Positions 35,070 through 45,158 of a stretch of DNA of 64,000 bases are shown here, in pieces. Location: the NCBI RefSeq assembly GCF_047675955.1, contig NC_132926.1:18601826-18665825 (forward strand), written 5' to 3'. Both the position numbers and the translations under genes were made by a program. Each line of letters begins with the position of its first letter. Position 1 is the stretch's first letter. The notes under the pieces are model-generated. The model had not been told where the DNA came from and made no database searches. It worked only from the letters and a program-made list of their open reading frames with translations. Source of the DNA: Chlorocebus sabaeus. Taxonomy: Eukaryota; Chordata; Mammalia; Primates; Cercopithecidae.

Positions 35070-36121
35070 GAAACTGGATCCTCATCCCTCACGTTATACA
35101 AAAATCAACTCAAGATGGATCAAAGACTTGTATCTAAGACCTGAAACCAAAAAAAATGTAGAAGATAACACTGGAAAAACCTTTCTAGACACTGGTTTAG
35201 GCAAATACTTCATGACCAAGAACCCAAAAGCAAAAACAACAAAAACAAAGATAAATAGATGGGATTTAATTAAAGCAAAAAACTTCTGCCCAGCAAAAGA
35301 AATAATCAGCAGAGTAAACGGACAACACACAGAGTAGGAGAAAATCTTAGCAATCTATACATCCAACAAAAGACTAATATCCAGAATCTACAAAGAACTC
35401 AAACAAATCACCAAGAAAAAAAAAATCCCATCAAAAAGTAGGATTTTTAGTGGGGCTAAGGACATGAATAGACAATTTTCAAAAGAATATATACAAATGG
35501 ACAACAAACATATGAAAAAACTTTTAAAAATATGGAACCAGCCCCAATATCCATTAATCAACAAGTGGATAAAGAAAATGTGGTGCATATATATATATAT
35601 ACACACACACATACATATACACACATACACACACATATGGTGTATCTATGTGGTGTATATATATGTATATGGTGTATATATATATATATATGTGACATAT
35701 ATATACACACACACCATGGAATACTACACAGTCATAAAAAGGGATAAAATAATGGCATTTGGAGCAACCTGGATGGAACTGGAGACCATTATTCTAAGTG
35801 AAGTAATTCAGGAATGGAAAACCAAACATTGTATGTTCTCACTCATAAGTGGGAGCTAAGCTATGAAGATGAAAAGGCATAAGAATTATACAACAGAATT
35901 TGGGGACTCGGGGGAAAGGGTGGGATGGGGAGTGAGGGCTAAAAGACTACACATTGGGTACAGTGAACACTGCTCGAGTGATGGGTGCACCAAAATCTTA
36001 GAAATCACCACTAAAGAACTTATTCATGTAACCAAACACTACCTGTTCCCCAAAAACCCATGGAAATAAAAAAAATAAATAAAATAAAAAACCCAGTGGA
36101 TGGGCTCAACAGCAAAATTGG
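35070..36121 (+). mobile_element. 5'-truncated older primate L1 (L1PA/L1PB-type) with internal deletion
   Basis: Begins in ORF2 at 'atgaaactggatcctcatcc'. It has a 13-base insertion near 35443 ('ggatttttagtgg') and, at about 35520, skips roughly 400 bases of ORF2. It continues to a 3' untranslated region with 'gactacacattgggtacagt' and 'gatgggtgcaccaaaatc', then an A-rich tail at about 36062-36091. A direct repeat flanks it: 'ggcattcagtat' at about 35058-35069 and 'ggcattcaatat' at about 36130-36141. Between tail and repeat lie about 30 extra bases ending in a second A-run. Confidence 0.85.
35587..35714 (+). repeat. (TA/CA/TG)n microsatellite grown inside an L1
   Basis: About 128 bases of alternating TA, CA and TG units sit exactly where the other L1 copies in this window read 'gtggcacatacacaccatgg'. 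The L1 matches on both sides, so the array expanded in place after or during insertion. Confidence 0.9.
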
Positions 36122-36324
36122 AAAAAAGTGGCATTCAATATAAACTGAATATGAACAAACCTCACTTTCTCTCACTATATTCTTCTATTTTATATGGGCA
36201 GAGAAATGATTATGCAGTGTGTAGGCAAGATTCCCAAAGGTTTAAAAAAAAAAAAAACAGTTCTCTTATAAATTGCTAGATATTGAATATGTAGTTTTAT
36301 ATAAAATATTGTGGGCTAGAGGCT

Positions 36325-36440
36325 ATGAGGTATATTCAGCTATACGAAATTTACTTTCTGCCCTTAAGGAGTTTATAGTCTAATCAAGTAAATAAGATTA
36401 ACAAATTAAAATGTATCAGTGATAGGGAAACAGATAAAAA
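36325..36440 (-). mobile_element. L2 LINE 3' end
   Basis: 'tgcccttaaggagtttatag' with 'taatcaagtaaataag' is the reversed L2 3' untranslated motif. Short and diverged. Confidence 0.5.
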
Positions 36441-36574
36441 TTAGTAATATAATTAAGTGTAATTAAGAGTAATATCTTAGTTCTGAGGAGCCAACACGCC
36501 TTGGGATGGTTTCCAGAAGATGATGAGATGAAAGTTGATTACACTCTATCATAACTCCCTACTCACTCGCCAGA

Positions 36575-36705
36575 TTCTCCCACTAAAATGTCAGTTCCTT
36601 GAAAGCAGAGATTCTGTTCTCACTTTGTCTTTAGTGCCCAGCTCAATGCCTGTATACAGCATACACTCACTAAGCAGTTGATGAATAATGTGTGAATAAC
36701 AGAAT
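36575..36705 (+). mobile_element. L2 LINE 3' end
   Basis: Sense L2 3' end: 'ctcccactaaaatgtcagtt', 'gcagagattctgttctcact', 'agtgcccagctcaatgcctg' and 'gatgaataatgtg'. It is opposite in orientation to the adjacent L2 piece. Confidence 0.65.
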
Positions 36706-37040
36706 AAACCTTAAAGACTTGGGCATGTAGGATTTGAATATACAATTAAGGCAACTCAATTTTGTCAGAGCTAGCTGTTTTAAGCAAAAGCACATGGTTG
36801 GAAAGGCAAGCCTGAGTCAGCAAGAATGGGCAGTCCCATGTACCTGAAGGATAAGATGCATGAAGAAAAGTTGGATGAGAGAGAATTGAAGTGGGTAACA
36901 CAACCCCAGTTGAGACTGAAGGTAATAACACCAATTTGGGGACTGAAAATAATGCGTGTCAACTAAAGAAGATCTAAGCCTGGGTATGGACAGATGAAAA
37001 GGAAACATATTATGAACTAATATCTAGTAAAAAGATAGAA

Positions 37041-37143
37041 CTGTTCTCACTTTGACAACACATACATTAAAATTAGAATGATACAGAGATTAGCGTGGGC
37101 CTTGCACCAGGAGAACATACAAATTCATGCACTGTCCATTTTT
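37041..37143 (+). pseudogene. RNU6 pseudogene: U6 snRNA retropseudogene
   Basis: About 103 bases colinear with the 107-base U6 spliceosomal RNA. Shared blocks include 'acacata', 'taaaatt', 'gatacagag', 'attagc' and 'caaattc', ending in 'tccattttt'. It lacks three bases of the 'gagaagatta' region, has small insertions near its 5' end and many substitutions (roughly three quarters identical by eye). An A/G-rich tail follows directly, as expected for an L1-mobilised copy. It has no recognisable U6 promoter (proximal sequence element or TATA box) upstream and is presumably not transcribed as U6. Confidence 0.85.
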
Positions 37144-37258
37144 AAAGAAGAAGAAGAAAGAAGAAAAAGAAGAAGAAAGAAGAAAGAAGAAAGAAGAAAG
37201 AAGAAAGAAGAAGAAGAAGAAGAAGAAGAAGAAGAAGAAGAAGAAGAAGAAGAAGAAG

Positions 37259-37293
<35 letters not shown>

Positions 37294-37307
37294 GAACAAG
37301 AACAGCT
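37144..37307 (+). repeat. (GAA)n(CAA)n microsatellite at the U6 tail
   Basis: Starts as mixed AAG/AAAG units, becomes about eighteen uninterrupted GAA (37207-37260), then eleven CAA, then GAACAAGAACAG. The first 115 bases are pure purine on the plus strand, the mirror-type composition that can form triplex DNA. It gives meaningless Glu/Gln and Lys runs in translation. It most likely grew from the A-tail of the U6 retrocopy. Confidence 0.97.
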
Positions 37308-37982
37308 AGGATGTATTGACTGAGTTGAGGGGGGGTGCAAGGAAGTGTGAAAAGTCAAGGATGGCCAAGCCTTCTAGTATAGATAACAGAAAATAACAGT
37401 TGAGATAACAGAAAATACAGCAGTGCCTTTTCAACATTGCATGGGGAATTAATTTTGGAAGAGAAATTATGAGTTAGATTTTAATTTTAAACTTAGATTT
37501 TTGAGTATCAAATAGGAAATTTTAAGGAGAAAGTGTGAGATGCTAAGATAGACCACTGGAAGATCAGAATTAGACATATTTTCTCATGGAACACATGAGT
37601 CAGAGCTTTGTGCTGAATCCAAAAGAGTAAGTCTGAGTTGTAGTGAATATCCATAATACTGAGGGAAACTGGAAAGAAGAAGAAAAGACCAAGGAGAGAA
37701 TGAGGAAGAAAGTCAGGATGCTGCAGCATTAAGGCGGCTAATGTGCCATCTTAAAGCAGGGGCAGATAACATTGCAAATACTACTAGACAATGAAGAAGA
37801 CATGAGCACCACCAAATATGAGCACCACGGAATACAATGATTACATTTGAGAATGTAATTCAGGCATGAAAATAATGAAAATAAACTAATAATCAGAATC
37901 TCAGTCTAAAATAACCTACTTTGTAGATTGCATAACTAGATGTTGACCTTTTTTAAAAGGTATTTTTCAACATCTCTTTAAA
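37308..37982. other. Unique sequence, no feature recognised
   Basis: A/G-rich but non-repetitive. No repeat family, exon or RNA identified. Confidence 0.4.
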
Positions 37983-38207
37983 CCTGCTCTACCCAAAATG
38001 ATAGCCACCAGACACATGTGGCTAAGTTTAAATTAAGATTAATTAAATTAAGCTAAATTAAATTAAATAAAAATTCACTTCCTCATTCATGCCAGCTACA
38101 TTCCATGAGCTCCATAGCCACACATGGCCAGTGGCTATCATATTGGATAATGCAGAGTTAGCATATTTCTCTGATCTCAGAAAGTTCTGATAGACAGCAT
38201 TGCTCTA
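37983..38207. mobile_element. hAT-Charlie DNA transposon fossil (MER3-like)
   Basis: Short near-palindromic element: 'atagccaccagacacatgtg' on the left mirrors 'cacatggccagtggctatca' on the right, around an AT-rich core of 'aaattaaattaaat'. It ends 'gatagacagcattgctct'. The arrangement matches small non-autonomous hAT elements of the MER3 kind; the name is from memory. Confidence 0.65.
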
Positions 38208-38317
38208 GACCATAGCCTTTTGAAAGTATGCAAATTAACTACTAATTTTCCTGAAATGTCTGTACTATAATGAAAAAATTGATTTATCCATTTTACTTCT
38301 TAAGTGAAGTGCATGCG

Positions 38318-38349
38318 TACACACACACAAACACATACACACACACACC
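38318..38349 (+). repeat. Imperfect (AC)n microsatellite
   Basis: AC units with ACAA and ACAT interruptions, 32 bases. Confidence 0.9.
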
Positions 38350-39166
38350 ATTTTACCATGAAACACATAAATGAAAAACAGAAATTGGCCTGCACAGAAC
38401 CATAAGAATTGATTACAAATCCCTAGAAATACTACATAACTGGTAAACATCTCCTTTTTGAGTTGTTTTTCTTGACACACCAATATGTCAAACATTTTCA
38501 ATAAACACATTTCACAGGTGGGTTTCATAGATGGGCAGACTGAGGCCTAATGTGAAGAGCAGTTATGGAAAACAGTTAGAGGAATGTCAGGTACTCCAGT
38601 GTATTTGTGTACTGCGCCTGACGTATTCACATGTTTTATTTATTATGAATATTTTCAAAGTTGGAAAAAATAGCATTTGAATAAATGACTAGCTGGAAGA
38701 AAGATGGTTATTTCCTATTGATTCCAGCCTACCTAACACCCAATGCCCAGAACCCACTCTTCCTCCAATGCTTTACGATGAGAATGTTTATTTACACTTA
38801 TTTAATAATCTGAGCCATCTGTTGTTGACTGTTAGTTGTATGTCCTTGATATCATGTGGTTCAATGATATTCCTTCACAGAGTAACAGCCCAGATACCAA
38901 GCATCATGTCAATCACTGCATTTCCAATGCCTACAGCATCAAGCACAGAAAGGTGACAAACAAATTATTTTGGAGAACAAGTATATGTAGATCAACTACC
39001 CATTTGTGTATGAGTATCAAGTAGAAATGTTGAAAACAGTCCCAGGAGAGATGGCCATGACAGGAAATGCAATTTACATTTTCAAATGAAATAAATCTGG
39101 TTCAGTTACAAAAGGCTTACCTTGAAAATTCTGACAAGAGCCTACCTCTAACATCGTGGTAACTGA
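38350..39166. other. Mostly unique sequence
   Basis: A weak MIR-like signal on the minus strand at about 38495-38580 ('atttcacaggtgggtttcat', 'cagactgaggcc'). Otherwise no recognised feature. Confidence 0.4.
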
Positions 39167-39902
39167 AAAACCACAATGAGATACCATCTCACACCAGTTA
39201 GAATGGCAATCATTAAAAAATCAGGAAACAACAGGTGCTGGAGAGGATGTGGAGAAATAGGAACACTTTTACACTGTTGGTGGGACTGTAAACTAGTTCA
39301 ACCATTGTGGAAAACAGTGTGGCGATTCCTCAAGGATCTAGAACTAGAAATACCATTTGACCCAGCCATCCCATTACTGGGGATATACTCAAAGGATTAT
39401 AAGTCATGCTGCTATAAAGACACATGCACAAGTATGTTTACTGCGGTACTATTCACAATAGCAGACTTGGAATCAACCCAAATGTCCATCAGTGACAGAA
39501 TGGATTAAGAAAATGTGGCACATACACACCATGGAATACTACGCATCCATAAAAAAGGATGAGTTCGTGTCCTTTGTAGGGACATGGATGCAGCTGGAAA
39601 CCATCATTCTCAACAAACTATCACAAGAACAGAAAACCAAATACCACATATTCTCACTCACAGGTGGGAATTGAACAATGAGATCACTTGGACACAGGAA
39701 GCGGAGCATCACACACCAGGTCCTATTGTGGGCAGGGGGTGGGGGGAGGGATAGCATTAGGAAATATATACCTAATGTAAATGACGAGTTAATGGGTGCA
39801 GTACACCAACATGGCACATGTATACATATGTAACAAACCTGCACGTTGTGTACACATACCCTAGAACTTAAAGTATAATTAAAAAAAAAAAAAAAAAAAA
39901 AA
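39167..39902 (+). mobile_element. 5'-truncated L1PA LINE
   Basis: Last 0.74 kb of a young L1, starting at 'aaaccacaatgagatacc' and ending with a 22-base A-run. It is nearly identical over hundreds of bases to the matching part of the L1 at 33.93-34.65 kb, so both belong to the same or neighbouring subfamilies. ORF2 is open at 39176-39508 and, in a shifted frame, 39492-39674; it is not intact. No clear target duplication was found. Confidence 0.95.
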
Positions 39903-39954
39903 GCATCTTGCAGGGCCAAAAATGGCATATTCCAGCCAATGAATTTATTTCCTT

Positions 39955-40090
39955 TGACTTTTCCACATTATCCATGAGAATATAAGTTGTCAGAGAGCAA
40001 GAGTTTGGGTGTTTGTTCATGTTGCTGTATTATCAGCGCCTAAAACTTATTAGATACTCAGTAAATATTTGTTGAATGAAGTAATGAATT
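39955..40090 (+). mobile_element. L2 LINE 3' end
   Basis: 'gagaatataagttgtcagag', 'tgctgtattatcagcgccta' and 'actcagtaaatatttgttga' follow the sense L2 3' end, one of the better-preserved L2 ends in the window. Confidence 0.7.
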
Positions 40091-40096
40091 TCTGTA

Positions 40097-40285
40097 GAAC
40101 AATGGTTTTCCCACTTTAGTATACATCAGAATCACCTAGAGTACTTGTAAAACTGTTGACTGCTGGACCCCACTCTCAGAGATTCTGATTCAGTACTTCT
40201 GGGGTGGAGCCCAAGGACATGCATTTCTAACAAGCTACTAAGTGACGCTAAGTTACTGCCCTGTGGACCACATTTTGAGAAAAAC
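40097..40285 (+). mobile_element. MER5A (hAT-Charlie) DNA transposon
   Basis: Full-length MER5A: 'atggttttcccactttagta', 'catcagaatcacctagag', 'gattctgattcagtactt', 'catttctaacaagctact' and a terminal 'cattttgagaaaaac' that mirrors the start. Non-coding, about 189 bases. Confidence 0.92.
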
Positions 40286-41439
40286 TTTTACAGAAAATAG
40301 CTCTTCGAACTTTCTCCTTGTCTCAGATAGATGCTGCTACAGAGAAGAACACAGTACTGTCCAGTCCTTTGGTATAAGATACTTAATGTACCAGATTGTT
40401 TATCCGACAAATAATATGATTGCATTACAGAAACATTTAAAGTTGATTTAGACTACTCAAAATTCAGGCACTTCCTATCAATCAACCCCATTATTTACCA
40501 TAGATATTTTTTTCCTGTAGATATTTTTCGTCCTAGGGGAAGCTGGCATTCCATATTAGCAGCTTAGCATACTACTCCTTCAGCTCAAGCTTGTGTATTT
40601 GGAAGAAGGCTGGGAAAATATTCACTATCTCTCTACAGCACAATTGTTCCATGAAGCATGTCTGCCCCCAGAGAAATCAGGTGTCTCATGCACTGCACAA
40701 ATTTATGTTAAAGAAAGTCTGTTTACAAGAGACAAATACGTAACCCAAATTTATCTCCCTGTGACAACTTCTGAATCTGAAAATTTCCAACTTCTCCCCT
40801 TGTGAGTTGCTTGAAATTGCTGTTTTTCAAGTCAAGAACACCTGTTTAGTGTTTTTCTTCTCGCCCTCCCTCGTAAATGGAGCCTCTAGGAAAACAGATC
40901 TGAAGGTTTTAATGAATGAGAAACACAAAGTATTGACAGATTTTGGCACATTATACCACCCTTACCCTGCCCCCTAATGAGGTAAGATCAAAAAGGAAGA
41001 AAACAGTTGTGATATTGGACTCTGGAGTTTATTTTTAAAGTGCTGCAATTGAGCTTGGGTTGAATATCCTTCTACCGGGTACAGTCATAAGCAATTTGCA
41101 CAATGCTGTGAGATGGCATATACAGACATGACTTCGGTAAGTGAACAACTAAAGGTTTGATGTTCAGCATCAGGCACCCTTCCAAATAACTTTCCATCTC
41201 AACTCTACAGCACTCTGGCAATCAACACTCCGCTTGTACCTTTACCGCTGGATCGGATCTAACCACAAAACAAAAAGCAAACCATAAAAAAGCCTGAGTC
41301 ACTTATTGCATCTTTTTCTAACTCAATAGTTACTGAGTACCTAGTTTATACAAAGCACAAATCCTAAAAAACAGAAAAGGAAAATATTAATTATGGATCG
41401 TTGGTAAGAAATATCAGTGAAAGCTTCATAATTATATAA
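40286..41439. other. Unique sequence, no feature recognised
   Basis: No interspersed repeat, RNA or supported exon seen in about 1.15 kb. Confidence 0.4.
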
Positions 41440-41640
41440 CCTTTATTCACTGATAAGCAGTTATAAAGCACCTACTTTGTACAAGTAACTGACAAAGGTG
41501 CGAATATTGATTTGATGGTAAAGAAAGCTGCCACAGTCCCTATATATCTTCGTGAATTTTTTCAGTGAGACAGACAAGCAGGTCAGCAAATAAATGGCTA
41601 TGTAATTACAAGTTAGGAAAAGTACACCAAAAGACAAACA
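41440..41640 (-). mobile_element. L2 LINE 3' end
   Basis: Reversed L2 3' end: 'tttattcactgataagc', 'agcacctactttgtacaagt' and 'gagacagacaagcaggtcag'. Confidence 0.6.
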
Positions 41641-41959
41641 GAAGGTTTTCATTCGGCCAGCATGTGCTGTGCAGCTGCAAGAAGTCAGGTCCTGTGGCTT
41701 GAAAGATGCATGGAATTTTGAGAACCAGGTAAAGTAAAATTAAAGAAAGAAGAGAGAATGGTAATCTATGTAGAGGGATAACATAAGGAAATGTACCGGG
41801 TAGAAAAATCACAGGTGAGTCATCAAATTGAAATGAGATCTGAACTCCATTACAACAGCATGGGTTTTATATCCTAGCACACCGTTCTAAACATTGGGGT
41901 TTAAAAAATAACCAATCTATCCACATAGGAAGAACATGTTAAAAGCATCTAGTTTCATT

Positions 41960-42428
41960 GTTTTTTTTTTTTCATTGACACACAATATTAGTACATATTT
42001 TGGGGTTACATGTGCTATTTTGATAAATGCACACATGTGTAATGGTCACATCAGGGTATTTAAGACATCTGTCATCTTGAACATTTACCATTTGTGTTTT
42101 ACACGTTTCACATCTTCTAGCTATTTTGAAATATGTAATATATTGCTAACTCTAGTCATCTTACTGTGCTGTCAAACACTAGACCTAATTCCTTCTATCT
42201 AACTGAATGTTTGTACCCATTAACCAACCTCTCTTCAACCCCCTTATTCTCCAGCCCTTCCCAGACTCTGGTAATTATCATTCTACTCCCTACCTCATGA
42301 GATCAATTCTTTCAGCTCCTATATATGAGTGAGAACATGCAATATTCGTTCTTCTGTGCCTGGATTACTTCTCTTAACCTAATAACATCCGGTTTCATCC
42401 ATGTTGCTGAAAATGACAGTATTTCATT
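41960..42428 (-). mobile_element. L1 LINE 3' end (L1MA/L1PB-type), minus strand
   Basis: Begins with the reversed A-tail (T-run), then the reversed 3' untranslated region: 'ggggttacatgtgctatttt', 'gtaatggtcacatcagggta', 'tgtacccattaaccaacctc' and 'atatatgagtgagaacatgc'. It ends within the last codons of ORF2. It is the only L1 in the window lying wholly on the minus strand. Confidence 0.9.
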
Positions 42429-43865
42429 ACCTAAGGTTTTGACATATAAAACTTGAAGTGGCTTTCTTATTTGACATATATGTCAGATGGACATGAATCA
42501 CCAAGGGTTACATATCAGGAGTCTTGAGAGAGAGAGAAGGCCATTTCTCTGAACCTGGCTTTCGTTTTCAGCACTTACATAGCCACCTTGAGATGTTATT
42601 GATATGGGTAATTTTAATTAGTAGCGTTCTTACATACTTTAAATAATAGGATGAAGACTCATCAAGAACATCTTATGTATCACCCAGATGTTTGTTGGTT
42701 ATCTGAAGGGAGCATATTTAAAGGAGTTACACAGTTGTCAAATTCAAGATGATGAGTTATATGTTTTTCTTCTATAGAAAATATATTTCAAATTTGCAAG
42801 TATTTTCTAGGATAACAATAGATTATTCTCACATATGCCTTATCTGCCTCTCCCTGGTAAATATAAATATTTTCATACCTAAGAAAGTAAAAAAAAAAAA
42901 AAAAAAAAGTACAGCTTTTGGGATAGAAAAAAGCTACAGAGAGAACATTTAGAATATCAATGTTTGGAAAACTTCCATTTTTAAAAACAAATTGTTACTA
43001 AAAATGACTTAAGTATATCATGTATTCAAAAAAAGTCACCACACTTAAATTTAGAAATGCATTTTTCTAGTCTATAGAACTCTTCTAAATGAAGAGTTTC
43101 AGATGGTTTGAAGTGTTCATTAATATATAACACTTGAATAATTAATTTGCAAGAAAACCTGTTAATGTTAAGGAAGGCAGAAATTTAGGTGTCAAATTTC
43201 AGCCAAAAAAGAAAAAATTTTCACATAACTGGTAAAACATTCAAAATTGAGTGTCATGATTTGTTGCAGTAACAATATACTCTCTCATATGTATTTTGTG
43301 AGGGAACTTCTAAAATTATAACACAGCAAATAATTTGGACTTAACTCTAAAATATTCAATTTATTAAATCAAAATGTTAAGGTAGGATTCTTATAATCAT
43401 GTATAACCTCATCATACTATCATGGAAAATATTAATTGAATTACAAATTTAAAAATTTTAATCTCTGAATATCTTGTTTGTTTTGTCTTTTGCTCATCTT
43501 TTTGAATTTGTTTTATGTATGTTTATAAGTTTAAAATATATTAGTACAATGGTATATGAACATAAATAACTAAATAAAAACATATTAGTATACATACAAA
43601 TTTGTACTGATGAGTTGCACAATTAAAAGAGCTTGGTGAGCACTGCCTTACTGAAGAGGCTGCTAATGAAGCTTTTTGAGAAGAGATTTAACAATCTATG
43701 CTTGCCTTTATGGAGTTAGCCACCAGACATTAGAATGTCTAGAGAGAGATAAGAAACTAAAGGCAGAAAAGAAAGTCAAAAGTTACTATGATGATCTTAC
43801 TAAGTGGGCCTGAAATAAAAGAGTCACATAGTTATAATAAAAGAAGAAATACATATGATAGGTAT
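42429..43865. other. Unique AT-rich sequence with an A-run
   Basis: Contains a pure A-run at about 42888-42908 but no element that would explain it as a tail. Otherwise nothing recognised over 1.4 kb. Confidence 0.4.
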
Positions 43866-44346
43866 TGTGGTAGACAGAATAATGGTCCCCCAAAGGGATC
43901 CATGACCTAAATCCCGGAATCTGTGAAGAGAGAGTGTTGCAGATGAAATTAAGGTTGCTAATAAGATGACATTAAAATAGAAAAACTATCCTGGATTTTC
44001 TTGATGGGCCCAGTGTAATGACAGGACTCCTTAAATGTGGAAGAGGAAGGCAGAAGGGTCTGTGGTAGAGTGACGTAAGGTGAGAAAGATTCAGTCTTGC
44101 ATTGCTCGCTTTGAAGATAGGGGCCAAGAGCCAAGGAATGCAGGTAACTTCTAGGAGAGAAAACAGGCAAGGAAAGGAATTCTTTCAGAGTCTCAAGAAG
44201 AAATGTAGCCCCAGCAACACCTTGATTTTATTTCAGCAAAACCCATTTTGGACTTATGACCTCCAGAACTACAGGACAATAAATTTGCACTGTATTGAGC
44301 CACCAGGTTTACAGTCATTTGTTACCATAGCAATAGAAAATTAATA
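43866..44346 (+). mobile_element. ERVL/MaLR-type solo LTR, plus strand
   Basis: Old mammalian LTR in sense: starts 'tgtggtagacagaataatgg' and includes 'gggcccagtgtaatgacagg', 'gctcgctttgaagatagggg', 'gagccaaggaatgcaggtaa' and 'gacctccagaactacaggac'. A polyadenylation-like 'aataaatttgcac' follows, and it ends 'agcaatagaaaattaata'. No internal retroviral part is attached. The exact subfamily is uncertain. Confidence 0.75.
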
Positions 44347-44542
44347 TCGATATTACGGAAGAAACGCAATGCATAGCACTTAGGGGGAAGAGTGAAAAAT
44401 TGAATATGACTTAGAGTTTTAAAGCTTAGGAGATTAAAGAGTGGATTTAACAATTATATAATCAGAGAAGAAAGGAGAAGAAACAGGTGTAGGCAGAATG
44501 CTACAAATAACATTGTAAAACCATCTAGCTGTATGGTATACA
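44347..44542. other. Unique spacer between two LTRs
   Basis: About 200 bases, no recognised feature. Confidence 0.45.
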
Positions 44543-44808
44543 TGTCTTAGATTGGGCTACTCTAACAAAAGAGTACAGACTGGGTGACTCGAACCACCAA
44601 TGTTATTTCTCATAGTTCTGGAGGCTGGGAAGTCGAAGATCAAGGTGCTGAGAGATCTGGTGTCTAGAATGAGGGTGTTCTTCCTGTTACGCAAATGCCA
44701 TCATCTCATTCTATTCTATCTTCCCAAGGCAGAGAGAGAGGAAGCTCTATTCTCTTTCCCTTTTTCTAAAGACACAAATCCCATCATGAAGGCAGCACCT
44801 TCATTACC
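44543..44808 (-). mobile_element. MLT1-like LTR, right part (split by THE1)
   Basis: Reverse reading of an MLT1-type MaLR LTR: 'tgtcttagattgggctac', 'acagactgggtgactcg', 'atagttctggaggctgggaa' and 'aaatcccatcatgaagg'. The element stops at 44808, where THE1 begins, and resumes after it at 47091, so the insertion split it. Confidence 0.85.
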
Positions 44809-45158
44809 TGATGTGGTTTGGTTCTATGTTCCCACCCAAATCTCATCTTGTACTCCCATAATTCCCGTGTATTGTGGGAGGGACCCGGAGGAAGATAATT
44901 TGAATCACGGGGGCAGTTTCTTCCATACTGTTCTTGTGATAGTAAACAAGTCTCAGGAGATCTGATGGATTTATCAGGGGTTTACACTTTTGCTTCTTCC
45001 TCATTTTCTCTTGCTGCGGCCATGTAAGAAGTGTCTTTTACCTCCTGCCATGATTCTGAGGCCTCCCCAGCCATGTGGAACTGTAAGTCCAATTAAACTT
45101 CTTTTTCTTCCCAGTCTTGAGTATGTCTTCATCAGCAGAGTGAAAATGGACTAATACA
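44809..45158 (+). mobile_element. THE1-type MaLR 5' LTR
   Basis: 350-base LTR starting 'tgatgtggtttggttctatg' and ending 'ctaataca', with 'caattaaacttctttttctt' as the polyadenylation-signal region. It is preceded by the duplication ttacc (44804-44808). It differs from the 3' LTR at roughly one base in six by eye, consistent with an anthropoid-age insertion. LTRs of this kind can act as promoters. Confidence 0.93.

Noticed and set aside
37078..37358. Open frames of poly-Glu/Gln, poly-Lys/Asn and poly-Ser/Cys
   Set aside because: All are translations of the GAA/CAA microsatellite in different frames and strands.
42885..42910. A-run as the tail of a processed pseudogene
   Set aside because: No mRNA-like or repeat sequence is recognisable upstream and no flanking duplication was found.
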